Assembly: GCF_040939785.1 (NCBI RefSeq)
Contig: NZ_CP162553.1
Coordinates: forward strand, 806,001-870,000
Origin: Bradyrhizobium lupini
GTDB lineage: Bacteria; Pseudomonadota; Alphaproteobacteria; Rhizobiales; Xanthobacteraceae
Direction: 5' to 3'
DNA length: 64,000 bases
Position numbers and translations under genes: made by a program. Position 1 is the stretch's first letter; each line of letters begins with the position of its first letter. Under the pieces are notes generated by a model that saw only the letters and a program-made list of their open reading frames with translations, ran no database searches and had not been told where the DNA came from. This document shows, in pieces, positions 1 through 10,155 of the stretch.

Positions 1-190
1 CGCCGATGGCGATCGTACCGGCATCAGCATCCTCAAGCCCGGCGATCAGCCGCAGCGTGGTCGACTTACCGCAGCCGGACGGTCCCAGCAGCACAAGTAG
101 CGAGCCCTCGTTCGCTGTCAGACTGACGTCATCGACGGCGCGCATCGCGCCCCAGAACTTGGAGACATGACTCAGCGTGATCGCTGACAT
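1..190 (-). CDS. ABC transporter ATP-binding protein, N-terminal part (cut by window edge)
   Basis: Reading leftwards from ATG at 190, the frame stays open to the window edge and gives about 63 residues. It begins MSAITLSHVSKFWG and contains a Walker A motif, GPSGCGKST, followed by LRLIAGLED, as in the MalK/UgpC-type ATPases that energise import of sugars and glycerol derivatives. The signature motif, Walker B and the C-terminal regulatory domain lie outside the window. It is divergent from the DeoR-type regulator gene at 424, which probably controls it. Membership of the ABC superfamily is certain; the substrate cannot be read here, though glycerol or glycerol-3-phosphate is a reasonable guess from the regulator type. 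Confidence 0.85.
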   Translation of the reverse strand, partial: MSAITLSHVSKFWGAMRAVDDVSLTANEGSLLVLLGPSGCGKSTTLRLIAGLEDADAGTIAIG

Positions 191-423
191 GGCCTGTTCG
201 CTCTCACCGTGATGCGGCTACGCCGCTGGCGACGGCTCGCTGCAACGGACCCATGCAAGGCCGCTCACCGCAGACAGACCGGTCCATGCGCCCTCCCTCG
301 TGCCACGCGCATTCGTCGGCGTAGCCACCACGATGTTCATTTGAACATAGCGTAACGCCATATGAAACCAGAAAATTGCGTCCTTGGAGTTCAAATGATA
401 CTTTCGTTGAGAACGGAGGGCCT
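191..423. promoter_or_regulatory. Divergent promoter region between ABC ATPase and DeoR genes
   Basis: This 233-bp gap separates two divergent starts and must hold both promoters. An AT-richer patch lies around 330-375. The word ttcatttgaacata near 336 and ttcaaatgata near 390 share a TTCAAATGA-like core in opposite orientation, which could be operator half-sites for the DeoR protein. That assignment is inference only. Confidence 0.4.
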
Positions 424-1227
424 ATGCTCAGGACCGCCACGACCCGTCAGACCCACATACTAGAGATCGTGCGCGAGCAAGGCTTCGCCTCCATCGAGCA
501 GCTCGCGGTGCGTTTCGATGTCACTCAGCAGACCATTCGCCGCCTCGTGAATGCACTCTGCGACCAGGGCCTGCTCCGGCGGGTGCATGGCGGGGTCGGC
601 CTCCCGGTCCAGAACCAGAACCTCGCCTATGGCAGCAGGCACAGGTTAAACGCCAGCGCGAAACGGCGGATCGCGCACGCGACCGCCAACCTCATCCCTG
701 ACGGGACGTCACTGATGATCGGACTTGGCACGACGCCCGAATACGTCGCGCAGGCGCTCTCCCGCCGTCGGGATCTGCGGGTGATCACCAACAGCCTGAA
801 CGTGGCCGCAGCATTCGCGCACAATCCGGACGTGGAGATCAGCATCGCGGGCGGCACGCTGCGGCAACTCGATCGCGATATCATTGGCGAGTCGGCTGCG
901 CGCTTCTTCGCGGGTTTCCGCGCCGACTTTGGTATATTCGGTGTCGGGGGGATTGATGAGGACGGCACGCTGCTCGATTTCCATGCCGATGAAGTCAAGG
1001 CGCGTCAATCCATTGTGGCCAATTCGCGAACGTCCGTGCTAGTGGCCGACATCACCAAGTTCGGTCGCAATGCGACGGTCCGGGGCGGCCATCTCGACGA
1101 CTGCCACCATCTCGTCATCGATGATCGATTGCCTGGATCGTTTAAGCCAATCGCGGACAGGTATGGCGGTCTGATCCACACGGCCCGCGACGCCCGCGCA
1201 GATTTCGAACGCCTTGGCCATACCTAG
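424..1227 (+). CDS. DeoR/GlpR-family transcriptional regulator
   Basis: The product is a 267-residue cytoplasmic DNA-binding repressor. Residues about 8-60 form the DeoR winged helix-turn-helix (IEQLAVRFDVTQQTIRR, then GLLRRVHGGV). The rest is the sugar-phosphate-sensing domain related to ribose-5-phosphate isomerase, with its typical stretches IGLGTTPEYVA, VITNSLNVA, GGTLRQLDRDIIG and GVGGIDEDG. I chose ATG 424 because GGAGG lies just upstream; an in-frame TTG at 376 would add 16 residues unlike the family. The domain architecture and the divergent ABC ATPase suggest a GlpR-like role responding to a phosphorylated sugar or polyol. The exact ligand is unknown. Confidence 0.85.
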   Translation: MLRTATTRQTHILEIVREQGFASIEQLAVRFDVTQQTIRRLVNALCDQGLLRRVHGGVGLPVQNQNLAYGSRHRLNASAKRRIAHATANLIPDGTSLMIGLGTTPEYVAQALSRRRDLRVITNSLNVAAAFAHNPDVEISIAGGTLRQLDRDIIGESAARFFAGFRADFGIFGVGGIDEDGTLLDFHADEVKARQSIVANSRTSVLVADITKFGRNATVRGGHLDDCHHLVIDDRLPGSFKPIADRYGGLIHTARDARADFERLGHT

Positions 1228-1416
1228 CGGACAACATAGACTCCCTTGCTCAGATCGATCGCGGACTTCAACGCACGGCCGACAATCCGCGCCGCAATCG
1301 GCACTGAGCCAGTCCCACGTGCCGCGCACCTACGGGGGCGAGCCCGAGCGGTGGGGAGCTGTTTTCCCGGTGATCCGAGCCCTCGGCTTGAACCAATTCA
1401 AGCGTGTTCATCCGGT

Positions 1417-2442
1417 CTACCTCGGAACAGGCGCTTCCGATTCCAGCAGGGACGCGGCCTTGAGATCGCTCCAGAGCGCGCCCGGCACTGTGGTGGTCAG
1501 CGCTGCCACATTGCGCTCGACCTCCTGCGCATTATGCGCCCCGAGAACCACGCTCGCGACCGCGGGATGACCCAGCGCAAAATGTAGAGCGGCCGTCGGC
1601 AACGCTACGTCATGAGCTGCGCAGATACGCTGGATCTCAGCAACCTTCGAAAGGATCTGCGGCGGTGCGTCTTGATAATTGTACTTGGCGCCCTTGATGG
1701 CGCCCGTCGCCAGAATCCCCGAATTGAACACGCCGCCAAGCAGCACCGCGATGCCCTGCTTCAGCGCCAGCGGCATGAACTCCTCGAGTGCTGGCTGCTC
1801 CAGCAGCGAATAACGCCCGGCGAGCAGCATCACCTCGAAGGACCCGGCCTGCGCAAAGCGCACGCACATCTCCGCCTCGTTGACGCCGATCCCGATGCCC
1901 GCGACCACACCTTCGGAACGAAGTTTGTCCAGCGCTACATAGGCCCCGGACATCGCTTCGCGAAACCGATCCTCGATCGCGTCCTTACCGTGGGTCCACA
2001 CATCGACATCATGGATCAGCAACAGGTCGATCCGGTCGGTGCCAAGCCGCAACAGCGACTGCTCGACCGAGCGCATGGTGCCATCATAGGAATAGTCGAC
2101 GACGGCTCGGTGCGGCTGTCCACCAATAAATCCGGACCGAGTCTCCGGCTGGTGAAACGGATCCATCCAGCGACCAGTTTTTGTGCAAAGCACCACATCC
2201 TTGCGCGGCACGCGCCGGAGCGCCGTTCCGCAGCGATGCTCCGACAGGCCGTTGCCATAGTGCGGCGATGTATCGAGCAGATTGATGCCGAGCTCGAAGG
2301 CACGGCTCGCTGCGGCAATTGCAGTGTGGTCGTCGAGCTCGAGAAAGAGATCGCCGAGCGGTGCGGTTCCGAACCCGAGGATGGAGACTTCGAGACCGGT
2401 CCGGCCAAGTGTGCGGCGCGGCAAAGCTGATTGCGAAATCAT
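1417..2442 (-). CDS. Aldo/keto reductase, aldose 1-dehydrogenase type
   Basis: This 341-residue protein has the aldo/keto reductase TIM barrel. The catalytic tetrad can be followed: Asp and Tyr in LLDTSPHYG, Lys in VLCTKTGRW and His in LLLIHDVDV. The long insertion and sequence style resemble D-threo-aldose/L-fucose 1-dehydrogenases, which oxidise an aldose to its lactone with NAD(P). The start at 2442 has AAGGAAGAG upstream; a longer frame to 2571 has no support. It is divergent from the lactonase gene at 2644, so the two products plausibly perform consecutive steps, aldose to lactone to aldonate, on the sugar imported by the ABC system at 3.6-8.4 kb. The substrate is inferred, not seen. Confidence 0.85.
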   Translation of the reverse strand: MISQSALPRRTLGRTGLEVSILGFGTAPLGDLFLELDDHTAIAAASRAFELGINLLDTSPHYGNGLSEHRCGTALRRVPRKDVVLCTKTGRWMDPFHQPETRSGFIGGQPHRAVVDYSYDGTMRSVEQSLLRLGTDRIDLLLIHDVDVWTHGKDAIEDRFREAMSGAYVALDKLRSEGVVAGIGIGVNEAEMCVRFAQAGSFEVMLLAGRYSLLEQPALEEFMPLALKQGIAVLLGGVFNSGILATGAIKGAKYNYQDAPPQILSKVAEIQRICAAHDVALPTAALHFALGHPAVASVVLGAHNAQEVERNVAALTTTVPGALWSDLKAASLLESEAPVPR

Positions 2443-2643
2443 GGTGGATTGCTCTTCCTTCTTCGCGCCTTGATCGCGCGCTCGTCTCATTGCAGCGACG
2501 CGCAGCGTATGTATTTGCCGTCGGGTGTCAACGCGAGGATTGCGGGTCTCGTACAAGACTATTCCGCTCATACATTCGGGTTGCTAAGAAAAGCGGAACC
2601 GGCGCGCGGGCACTTCACGACCTGCGGCAACGAAGGAGGAACG

Positions 2644-3543
2644 ATGCTCCCCTATGTCACGCACGATCCACGCTTTGCCCGCCTGGTCTTTGGTCACGCC
2701 AATCTCGAAAAACTCACCAGCGGCTGCCGCTGGGCCGAAGGACCCGCTTACTTTCCGGCCGGCCGCTATTTGATCTGGTCCGACATTCCGAACAACCGGA
2801 TGATGCGCTTCGACGAGACGGATTCATCGGTGTCGGTGTTCCGCTCGCCGAGCTTCAACTCGAACGGCAACACGACCGATCGCGAGGGGCGGCTGGTCAC
2901 TTGCGAGCACTTCATGCGCCGCGTCACCCGGACCGAGCATGACGGCTCCATCACGGTGCTTGCCGAGCAGTTCGAAGGGCGTCGGCTGAACTCGCCCAAC
3001 GATATCGTGGTGAAATCGGACGGCTCGATCTGGTTCTCGGATCCGACCTACGGCATCGACAGCGATTACGAGGGCCGGCAGACCAAATCCGAGATTGGCG
3101 CCTCCAACGTGTACCGGATCGGTCCAGCGGGCGGCGAGATCAGCCTGGTCGTCTCTGACCGCGTGCAGCCGAACGGGCTGGCGTTCTCGCCAGACGAGAA
3201 GCTGCTTTATGTCGCCGATACCGGCGCGACCCACGTCGACGGGCTGCCCGCGACGATCTGGTCCTACAAGGTGCAGGGAGACAAGGTCGCTGAGCCCTCG
3301 CTGTTTTCCACCTGCCCCGACGGGCTCTATGACGGATTTCGCTGCGACATCCATGGCAACATCTGGACGTCGGCGGGACGGAGCGTGTTCTGCTACGGGA
3401 CCGACGGGACGCATATCGGCACGTTCCCGATCGGTGAGATCGTGGCGAATGTCTGTTTCGGCGGTCCACGGCGCAACCGCCTGTACATTTGCGGACAGAC
3501 CTCGTTGTATTCGATCTTCCTCAATACGCGCGCGGCCGTGTAA
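2644..3543 (+). CDS. SMP-30/gluconolactonase family protein
   Basis: The 299-residue product is a six-bladed beta-propeller of the SMP-30/gluconolactonase/LRE family, which hydrolyses sugar lactones using one divalent metal. Likely metal ligands are Glu in RWAEGPAYF, Asn in NSPNDIVVKSDG and Asp near LLYVADTGA; the motif IWFSDPTYGI is also typical. The start at 2644 has a strong ribosome site (GGAGG, five bases upstream). An in-frame extension back to 2431 overlaps the divergent aldo/keto reductase start and is unlikely. The gene is convergent with the permease gene ending at 3559, 15 bp away. Its role is probably the lactonase step after the dehydrogenase encoded at 1417-2442. Confidence 0.88.
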   Translation: MLPYVTHDPRFARLVFGHANLEKLTSGCRWAEGPAYFPAGRYLIWSDIPNNRMMRFDETDSSVSVFRSPSFNSNGNTTDREGRLVTCEHFMRRVTRTEHDGSITVLAEQFEGRRLNSPNDIVVKSDGSIWFSDPTYGIDSDYEGRQTKSEIGASNVYRIGPAGGEISLVVSDRVQPNGLAFSPDEKLLYVADTGATHVDGLPATIWSYKVQGDKVAEPSLFSTCPDGLYDGFRCDIHGNIWTSAGRSVFCYGTDGTHIGTFPIGEIVANVCFGGPRRNRLYICGQTSLYSIFLNTRAAV

Positions 3544-3558
3544 GCTTAGGCCGGCCAT

Positions 3559-4518
3559 CTAGCTCGTGACGCGTTCGCCCCGCCCGTAGACGAGCAGCAT
3601 GAAGATGATAACGAGACCATAGATCACCTGGCGGCCCGCCTCCGGCATCTCCATGATCGACAATACGCTGTTCAGGAGCACGATCAGGACGACGCCGATC
3701 AGCGTGCCGAGATAGCGGCCGCGGCCGCCGAGGATGTTGGTGCCTCCAATCACGACGGCGGCGATCGAGGGCAGCAGATAGGCGTCTCCCATGCCTTGGT
3801 AGGCCTTGGTGGAATAGCCGGCGAGCAGCACGCCCGCGAGCGCGGCAGCAAGGCCGCAGAGCACGAAGCAGACCACCGTGACGCGGCGCGTGTTGACGCC
3901 GGCCAGATAGGCCGCCGCCTCCTTGTTGCCGATGGCGTAGATGTAGCGGCCGAGCGACATGCGCTGCAGGATGACGACCACCAGCACGGACACCGCGGCC
4001 CAGACGAACAGCGCGTTGGGAATGCCGAGCGTACGATCGCCCGCCAGCATCCGCATCAGGTCGGTCGCCCCGGTCTGCGGTGCATAGCCGCCAGTATGCG
4101 CGACCATCAGGCCGCGCATCACGGCGTTCACGCCCAACGTAAAGATCATCGAGGGGACCCGCAGATACGCGACCCCGACGCCGTTGACGAGCCCGACCAG
4201 AACGCCGACCCCGAGCCCGACCGGAATTGCGAGAGGACCGCCGACCGAGGTCGCCATCATGGCCGCGGCGGCGAGCGTCCAGGGCACCGACAGATCGATC
4301 TGCGCGATCAGGATCACGATCATCATGCCGGCCGAGACGATCCCGAGGAACGCACCGATCTGCAATTGCTGCAGAAGATAGGCCGGAGACAACAGGGGAG
4401 CGCTGCCGAAACGGGCGAATGTGTAAACCGTACCCGCGACGAGAATGACGACGATGAACACCGCCGCAATCAGGATCGGGCGATCGTCGCGCGAGAGGCT
4501 GAATGAGGCCGCCGTCAT
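3559..4518 (-). CDS. Sugar ABC transporter permease (RbsC-like), second of pair
   Basis: This 319-residue inner-membrane protein is a BPD_transp_2/RbsC-type permease with roughly eight to ten hydrophobic segments. It has the family motifs AQIDLSV near residue 85, GRYIYAIGNKEAAAYLAGVN and VVIGGTNILGGRG. The chosen start, ATG at 4518, overlaps the stop of the upstream permease gene in its correct frame (ATGA arrangement), implying translational coupling. A one-base error in the upstream gene makes the two permeases appear as one open frame of 700 codons (3559-5661); I regard that fusion as an artefact. It is the last gene of the operon 8359 to 3559. Confidence 0.85.
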   Translation of the reverse strand: MTAASFSLSRDDRPILIAAVFIVVILVAGTVYTFARFGSAPLLSPAYLLQQLQIGAFLGIVSAGMMIVILIAQIDLSVPWTLAAAAMMATSVGGPLAIPVGLGVGVLVGLVNGVGVAYLRVPSMIFTLGVNAVMRGLMVAHTGGYAPQTGATDLMRMLAGDRTLGIPNALFVWAAVSVLVVVILQRMSLGRYIYAIGNKEAAAYLAGVNTRRVTVVCFVLCGLAAALAGVLLAGYSTKAYQGMGDAYLLPSIAAVVIGGTNILGGRGRYLGTLIGVVLIVLLNSVLSIMEMPEAGRQVIYGLVIIFMLLVYGRGERVTS

Positions 4519-5620
4519 CGAAACAGCTCCAACGTGTTCTTGACGCGCAGCATACCCAACGCGCCGATGCTGACGGCAGCGAGCAGGATCACGCCCTCGA
4601 ACAGCGGCTGCAGGAAGAGGGGCAATGTCGAAGATGCGGAAGAAGAAGGAAATCACGCGCAAGACCATGGCGCCGAAGATCGACCCGATCGCACTGCCGG
4701 TTCCGCCAAGCAGCGACGTGCCGCCGATCACCACGGAGGCTATCGAGTTGAGCGTATAGGCGCCGGCCTGCGGAATGTCCGCATTCCCAGACGAAGTCTG
4801 GATAGCAAGGAAGAGACCGCCGCAGCCGGCGAAGAAGCCCGCGAGCGTGAAGGCGGCGATCTTGGCGCGCTCGATCGGAAGGCCGGACATATAAGCCGCG
4901 CCCTCGGCCGAGCCGATCGCATAGACGGCGCGGCCGAGAACGGAGCGGCGGAACGGCACCCACACCAGCAGCGGAATGAGAACGAGAAGCACAAAGGGCA
5001 CAGGGATCCAGGCGAACGGCGCAAACCAGGCAGCCGCGCCATCGTCGAAGATGTGCACGGTCGAGGCGAAATCGCCGAGCGAGTTAGTCAGCGCCCAGTT
5101 CAGATCAACATCGATCTTGCCGCCCGGGGTCGGACGCAGGAAAAGCGCGATGCCGATGTAGACCGCGCCGGTCGCAAGCGTCGCGATGATCGGCTGGATG
5201 CGCCCATAGACGACGACGCAACCATTGATAAAGCCGGCAGCCGCGCCGATCGCAAGGCACACGGCGATCCCGAGCAGAATGCCGCTCACGCCGCCCGGAA
5301 AGGTGCCGAGGCCGAGATGCACGCCGAACATGTCGAGATGCAGCGGCGCACCACCTGCCGCGCCGGTCAGGAGGTAGCTCGCAAAGCAGCCCACCATGGT
5401 CATGACCGCTCCGACGGAGAGATCAAGGCCCGACATCAAGACCGGCACTGTCTGCGCCATCGCCAGCATGGCGAGCGCAAAGATTTCGTCGCCATTCTGC
5501 ACCAGCACGGCGGAGGAGAAACCGCGGGGATGCGCGGCGTTGTAGAAAATGTAGAGGGCACAGAACAACAGGATGGCGGTGACCAGACCGATGTTCTGGC
5601 GGATCCTGATCGCGATATCG

Positions 5621-5628
<8 letters not shown>
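4515..5628 (-). pseudogene. Sugar ABC transporter permease (RbsC-like), first of pair, frameshifted
   Basis: From ATG 5628 the frame encodes a normal permease with the motifs SGLDLSVGAVMT and IGGTSLLGGTG until FRIFDIA. It then goes out of frame. Removing one base from the C4 run (G4 on the plus strand, 4619-4622) restores the tail LFLQPLFEGVILLAAVSIG and ends at TGA 4515-4517, exactly overlapping the next start. The reconstructed protein is about 370 residues. Its start overlaps the end of the ATPase gene by 8 bp. Either the gene carries a real +1 insertion or the sequence has a homopolymer error; the otherwise intact coding sequence favours an error. Confidence 0.8.
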
Positions 5629-7162
<1,534 letters not shown>

Positions 7163-7182
7163 GGCCGGGCCTTCACGCAACG

Positions 7183-7206
7183 ACGGCCCGGCGAATGCCG
7201 GGCCGT
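7183..7206. terminator. Strong hairpin between binding-protein and ATPase genes
   Basis: ACGGCCCGGC and GCCGGGCCGT form a perfect 10-bp stem around the loop GAAT, just downstream of the binding-protein stop (7229) and upstream of the ATPase start. There is no T tract, so it is more likely an mRNA-stabilising or partial-attenuation element than a full terminator. It would let the binding protein be made in excess over the membrane components. Confidence 0.65.
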
Positions 7207-7228
7207 GACAGAGACATCGCTGGAGCCG

Positions 7229-8359
7229 TCACTGGGTGTTCTTCTCGCTCTGCGACATGATCTCCGGTGCAGTGAAGTTCACGCCGCACGGTGTGAACTG
7301 GTTCGGCGCAAAGAAGTTGGCATTGAGCTCGGGCCAGTAATTCGTGCCCGGCTTGAGATCCTTGTAGGTCGCCACTGGAATCGGGATCGAGATCAGCTGC
7401 GGCATAATGTTGCCCTGCAGCGCCGAGATCGCCGCCTTGGTCGCGATCGCCACCAGCGCCGGCGACTGGCCGTAGGACATTCCCTTTAGTCCGTCCTTGG
7501 CGTGATCGGCAATCTGTTTACGGTACTCGTTTTCGCCCTCGCCCGACATCGGCACAAAGGGATGCTTGGCAGCCATCAGTGCCTGCACGGTGCCGTCGGA
7601 TCCGCCTTGGGTGAATACTCCGTCGAAATGACCATGCACAGCTAACGCATCTGCAGTCACCTTCTGCGAGGTGCCGGTGTCCCAATTACCAACCACCTCG
7701 GTGATTTTGAAGCTGTTGCCGGGCGATTCTATTACCTCGCGGAAACCGAGATGACGATCGCGGTCAACGGAGTTTCCCGGGAGGCCACGGACTTCGAGGA
7801 TGTCGCCGGATTTCTTGCCGCTCTCGTCGATCAGCCATTTGGCCGACATGCGGCCCATTTCCTTCTGGTCCTCGTTGACCATCATCACCTTGTCGGTGTC
7901 GAGGACGTTGTCGAACGGCACCACCACGACGTTGTTCTTGTCGGCAAGACGGATGATGCGATCAAAACCGTCGGGAGCTACCGCAATGGTAACGATTGCG
8001 TCGAAGCCTTGGTTGATGAAATCCTCCATCGCGCCAAGTTGCGCCGCGACATCGGTCCCGGTGGAAACAACCTTGAACTCCTTGATGTTCTCCTTGATAC
8101 CCGGCTGATCGGCGAAAGCCTTGGCAGTCTTCACCATCTGGATGCGCCATGTGTTGCCGACAAAACCGTTGACCAGCGCGATTCTGTAGGGGCCCGCCTT
8201 CTTGGGCCACTGAAAGAATTTGGTCTCGGACGACCACGGCTTGAAGCAGGCGGGGTCGGCGCCGGGACCGGAGACGACCTTTGGACCTGCCAGAGCACTC
8301 ACCGATGACAACAGCAAGCCGGCGCAAGCCAGCCCCGCCAGACGAAGCGTCCACACCAT
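7229..8359 (-). CDS. Sugar ABC transporter periplasmic substrate-binding protein
   Basis: The 376-residue protein starts with a Sec signal peptide (MVWTLRLAGLACAGLLLSSV, cleavage after SALA) and belongs to the RbsB-like periplasmic-binding-protein family. Recognisable stretches are IALVNGFVGNTWRIQM, FINQGFDAIVTIA and VVPFDNVLDTDKVMMV, plus the hinge-side GVFTQGGSDGTVQAL. The start at 8359 has GGGAGA upstream; an in-frame extension to 8431 removes the signal from the N-terminus and is rejected. It is the first gene of a minus-strand sugar import operon. The ligand is not identifiable, but the flanking dehydrogenase and lactonase genes point to a free aldose. Confidence 0.88.
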   Translation of the reverse strand: MVWTLRLAGLACAGLLLSSVSALAGPKVVSGPGADPACFKPWSSETKFFQWPKKAGPYRIALVNGFVGNTWRIQMVKTAKAFADQPGIKENIKEFKVVSTGTDVAAQLGAMEDFINQGFDAIVTIAVAPDGFDRIIRLADKNNVVVVPFDNVLDTDKVMMVNEDQKEMGRMSAKWLIDESGKKSGDILEVRGLPGNSVDRDRHLGFREVIESPGNSFKITEVVGNWDTGTSQKVTADALAVHGHFDGVFTQGGSDGTVQALMAAKHPFVPMSGEGENEYRKQIADHAKDGLKGMSYGQSPALVAIATKAAISALQGNIMPQLISIPIPVATYKDLKPGTNYWPELNANFFAPNQFTPCGVNFTAPEIMSQSEKNTQ

Positions 8360-9047
8360 GTCGTGTCTCCCTGAGCGTTTGTGTTCCACCCTAACGCGGC
8401 GCGTAGCCATGCCGGGAATTGACCTTCCCATGCGCGTGTCGGGCTAGGATGGCACGCAGCTTGCGATGCTGACAAGCCGAGGGCGGACGCTCCGGCGCGA
8501 GACACGATCTGAACGCACGGCCAAACCGACGGCAATTGTGGAAGCAGAAAACGTAACAATGACAGTCGGATGTTCGTGGGCGGCAAGGGATTGTGCAACG
8601 GCGAAGCTGGCGATGGCCGGGCTTTCATGGTGGCATCCACGCGCGTGACGAAAAAAATGACACTCAGGGAAAAGTGTGAATCGCTACGCGAAGCCGAACG
8701 AAGCCCGCTTGCTGAAGCCGGGTTTTGAAAACCAGAGGCTGGGACTACTTGCTTTCGTCCGGCGGCCTGGCGCTCCTCCGCTAAGATAATGGCTGTAGCA
8801 ACGCCGATCGCTCGCAGCTCCTCACTCAGCAGCTCGACGGCGAGATCAGGTATCGCACCGCGACGGTGGCTGGCGAACATGTCACTTGCTTGACACGTTC
8901 TGAAGCGCCGGTCTCTAATGTCCTTCAAGGTCCTGCGGTTGGACAGGCAACACTTTCTGCCCCCAAGCAAGAACAGGCTCGACTGCCCCACCCAGCGACT
9001 GTCAGGTCAAGGGTGCGGAATCCAAGATCGTTTCCTGGGAGGGAACA
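8360..9047. promoter_or_regulatory. 688-bp divergent intergenic region between two sugar ABC operons
   Basis: No convincing gene is present: the frames here are short, lack ribosome sites and match no family I know. The region separates the binding-protein genes of two divergent operons, so it must hold both promoters. The plus-strand gene at 9048 has a GGGAGG ribosome site directly upstream. Confidence 0.5.
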
Positions 9048-10050
9048 ATGGACAGACGCCAGACGCTCAAGCTGATCGGTGGTACGGCCGCGTTGGCCGG
9101 TGCCGGTTTTCCGGGCTTTGCCTTTGCGCAAGCCCAAAAGGAAATGGTCACGGTCGTGAAGATCGCGGGAATTCCGTGGTTCAACGCACTTGAAAAGGGA
9201 ATCCAGAAGGGTGCGAAGGATTTCAGCATTAATGCCACTATGGTTGGCCCGGCGAACGTCGATCCGGCACAGCAAGTAAAGCTGCTTGAGGATCTGATTG
9301 CCAAGAAGGTCAACGTGATCGGCTTGGTGCCGCTTGATGTAAAAGTCTGCGAGCCCGTACTGAAGCGCGCCCAGGCCGCCGGAATCAAGGTCATCACGCA
9401 TGAGGGTCCGGAACAGGAAGGCCGTGACTGGAATGTGGAATTGATCGACTCCGTTCGGTTCGGCGAGGTGCAGATGGAACGTCTCGCCAAGGACATGGGC
9501 GGCGAAGGTGATTATGTGGTTTATGTCGGGACTCTTACGACGCCACTTCACAACAAATGGGCCGATGCCGCGATTGCCTACCAGCAGAAAAAATTTTCCA
9601 AAAATGAAGCTCGTCGCCGACCGCTTCCCTGGCGCCGACGAGATCGACACCAGCCAGCGCACGACGCTTGACGTGATCAAGGCCTATCCCAACCTGCGTG
9701 GTATTCTCGGCTTCGGTTCGAACGGACCAATCGGGGCCGGAAATGCTGTGCGTCAGCAACGTCTTGGCAAGAAGATCGCCGTTGTCGGCACTGTACTGCC
9801 AAGCCAGGCGAAGTCGCTTATCGCGGATGATACGATCCGCGAGGGTTTTCTGTGGAATCCCACCGATGCGGGTTACGCGATGGTCGCGGTGGCCAAACTC
9901 GTGCTCGATGGCAAGCCGATCACGGATGGCGTCGATGTACCCGGCCTTGGCAAGGCAGCCGTCGACGTTGCAGGAAAGCAGATCAAGGTGGACAAGATCA
10001 TGCGCATCAACAAGGAAACCATCGACGGTCTGATCGCGGGAGGGCTCTAG
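9048..10050 (+). pseudogene. Sugar ABC substrate-binding protein (rhamnose/AI-2-like), frameshifted
   Basis: The start at 9048 follows GGGAGG and gives a cleavable signal (MDRRQTLKLIGGTAALAG, then GFAFA). The first 180 residues read as a LsrB/RhaS-like binding protein (VKIAGIPWFNALEKGIQKG, VDPAQQVKLLEDLIAKKVN). At the adjoining A6/T4 runs (9588-9597) the frame shifts. Dropping one base continues into FPKMKLVADRFPGADE and GILGFGSNGPIGAGNAV and ends at 10050, giving about 333 residues. Both halves are well conserved, so a sequencing indel is more likely than decay. It heads the operon 9048-15772 and should deliver sugar to the permeases at 11.6-13.6 kb. Confidence 0.8.
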
Positions 10051-10080
10051 GCCGGACCGGTTTAGTCGCCTCGTCGCGCT

Positions 10081-10109
10081 GCATTCCCGGCCCTTCCGGT
10101 CGGGAATGC
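10081..10109. terminator. Hairpin between second binding-protein gene and its ATPase gene
   Basis: GCATTCCCG (10081-10089) and CGGGAATGC (10101-10109) form a perfect 9-bp stem with an 11-base loop, 30 bp after the binding-protein stop. There is no T run. It occupies the same operon position as the hairpin at 7183-7206 but has a different sequence, which supports a role in differential expression of the binding protein. Confidence 0.6.
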
Positions 10110-10155
10110 GGGACCACTCGAGTGATCGCACGACTCCATTGCAGGCGAACCTTTG

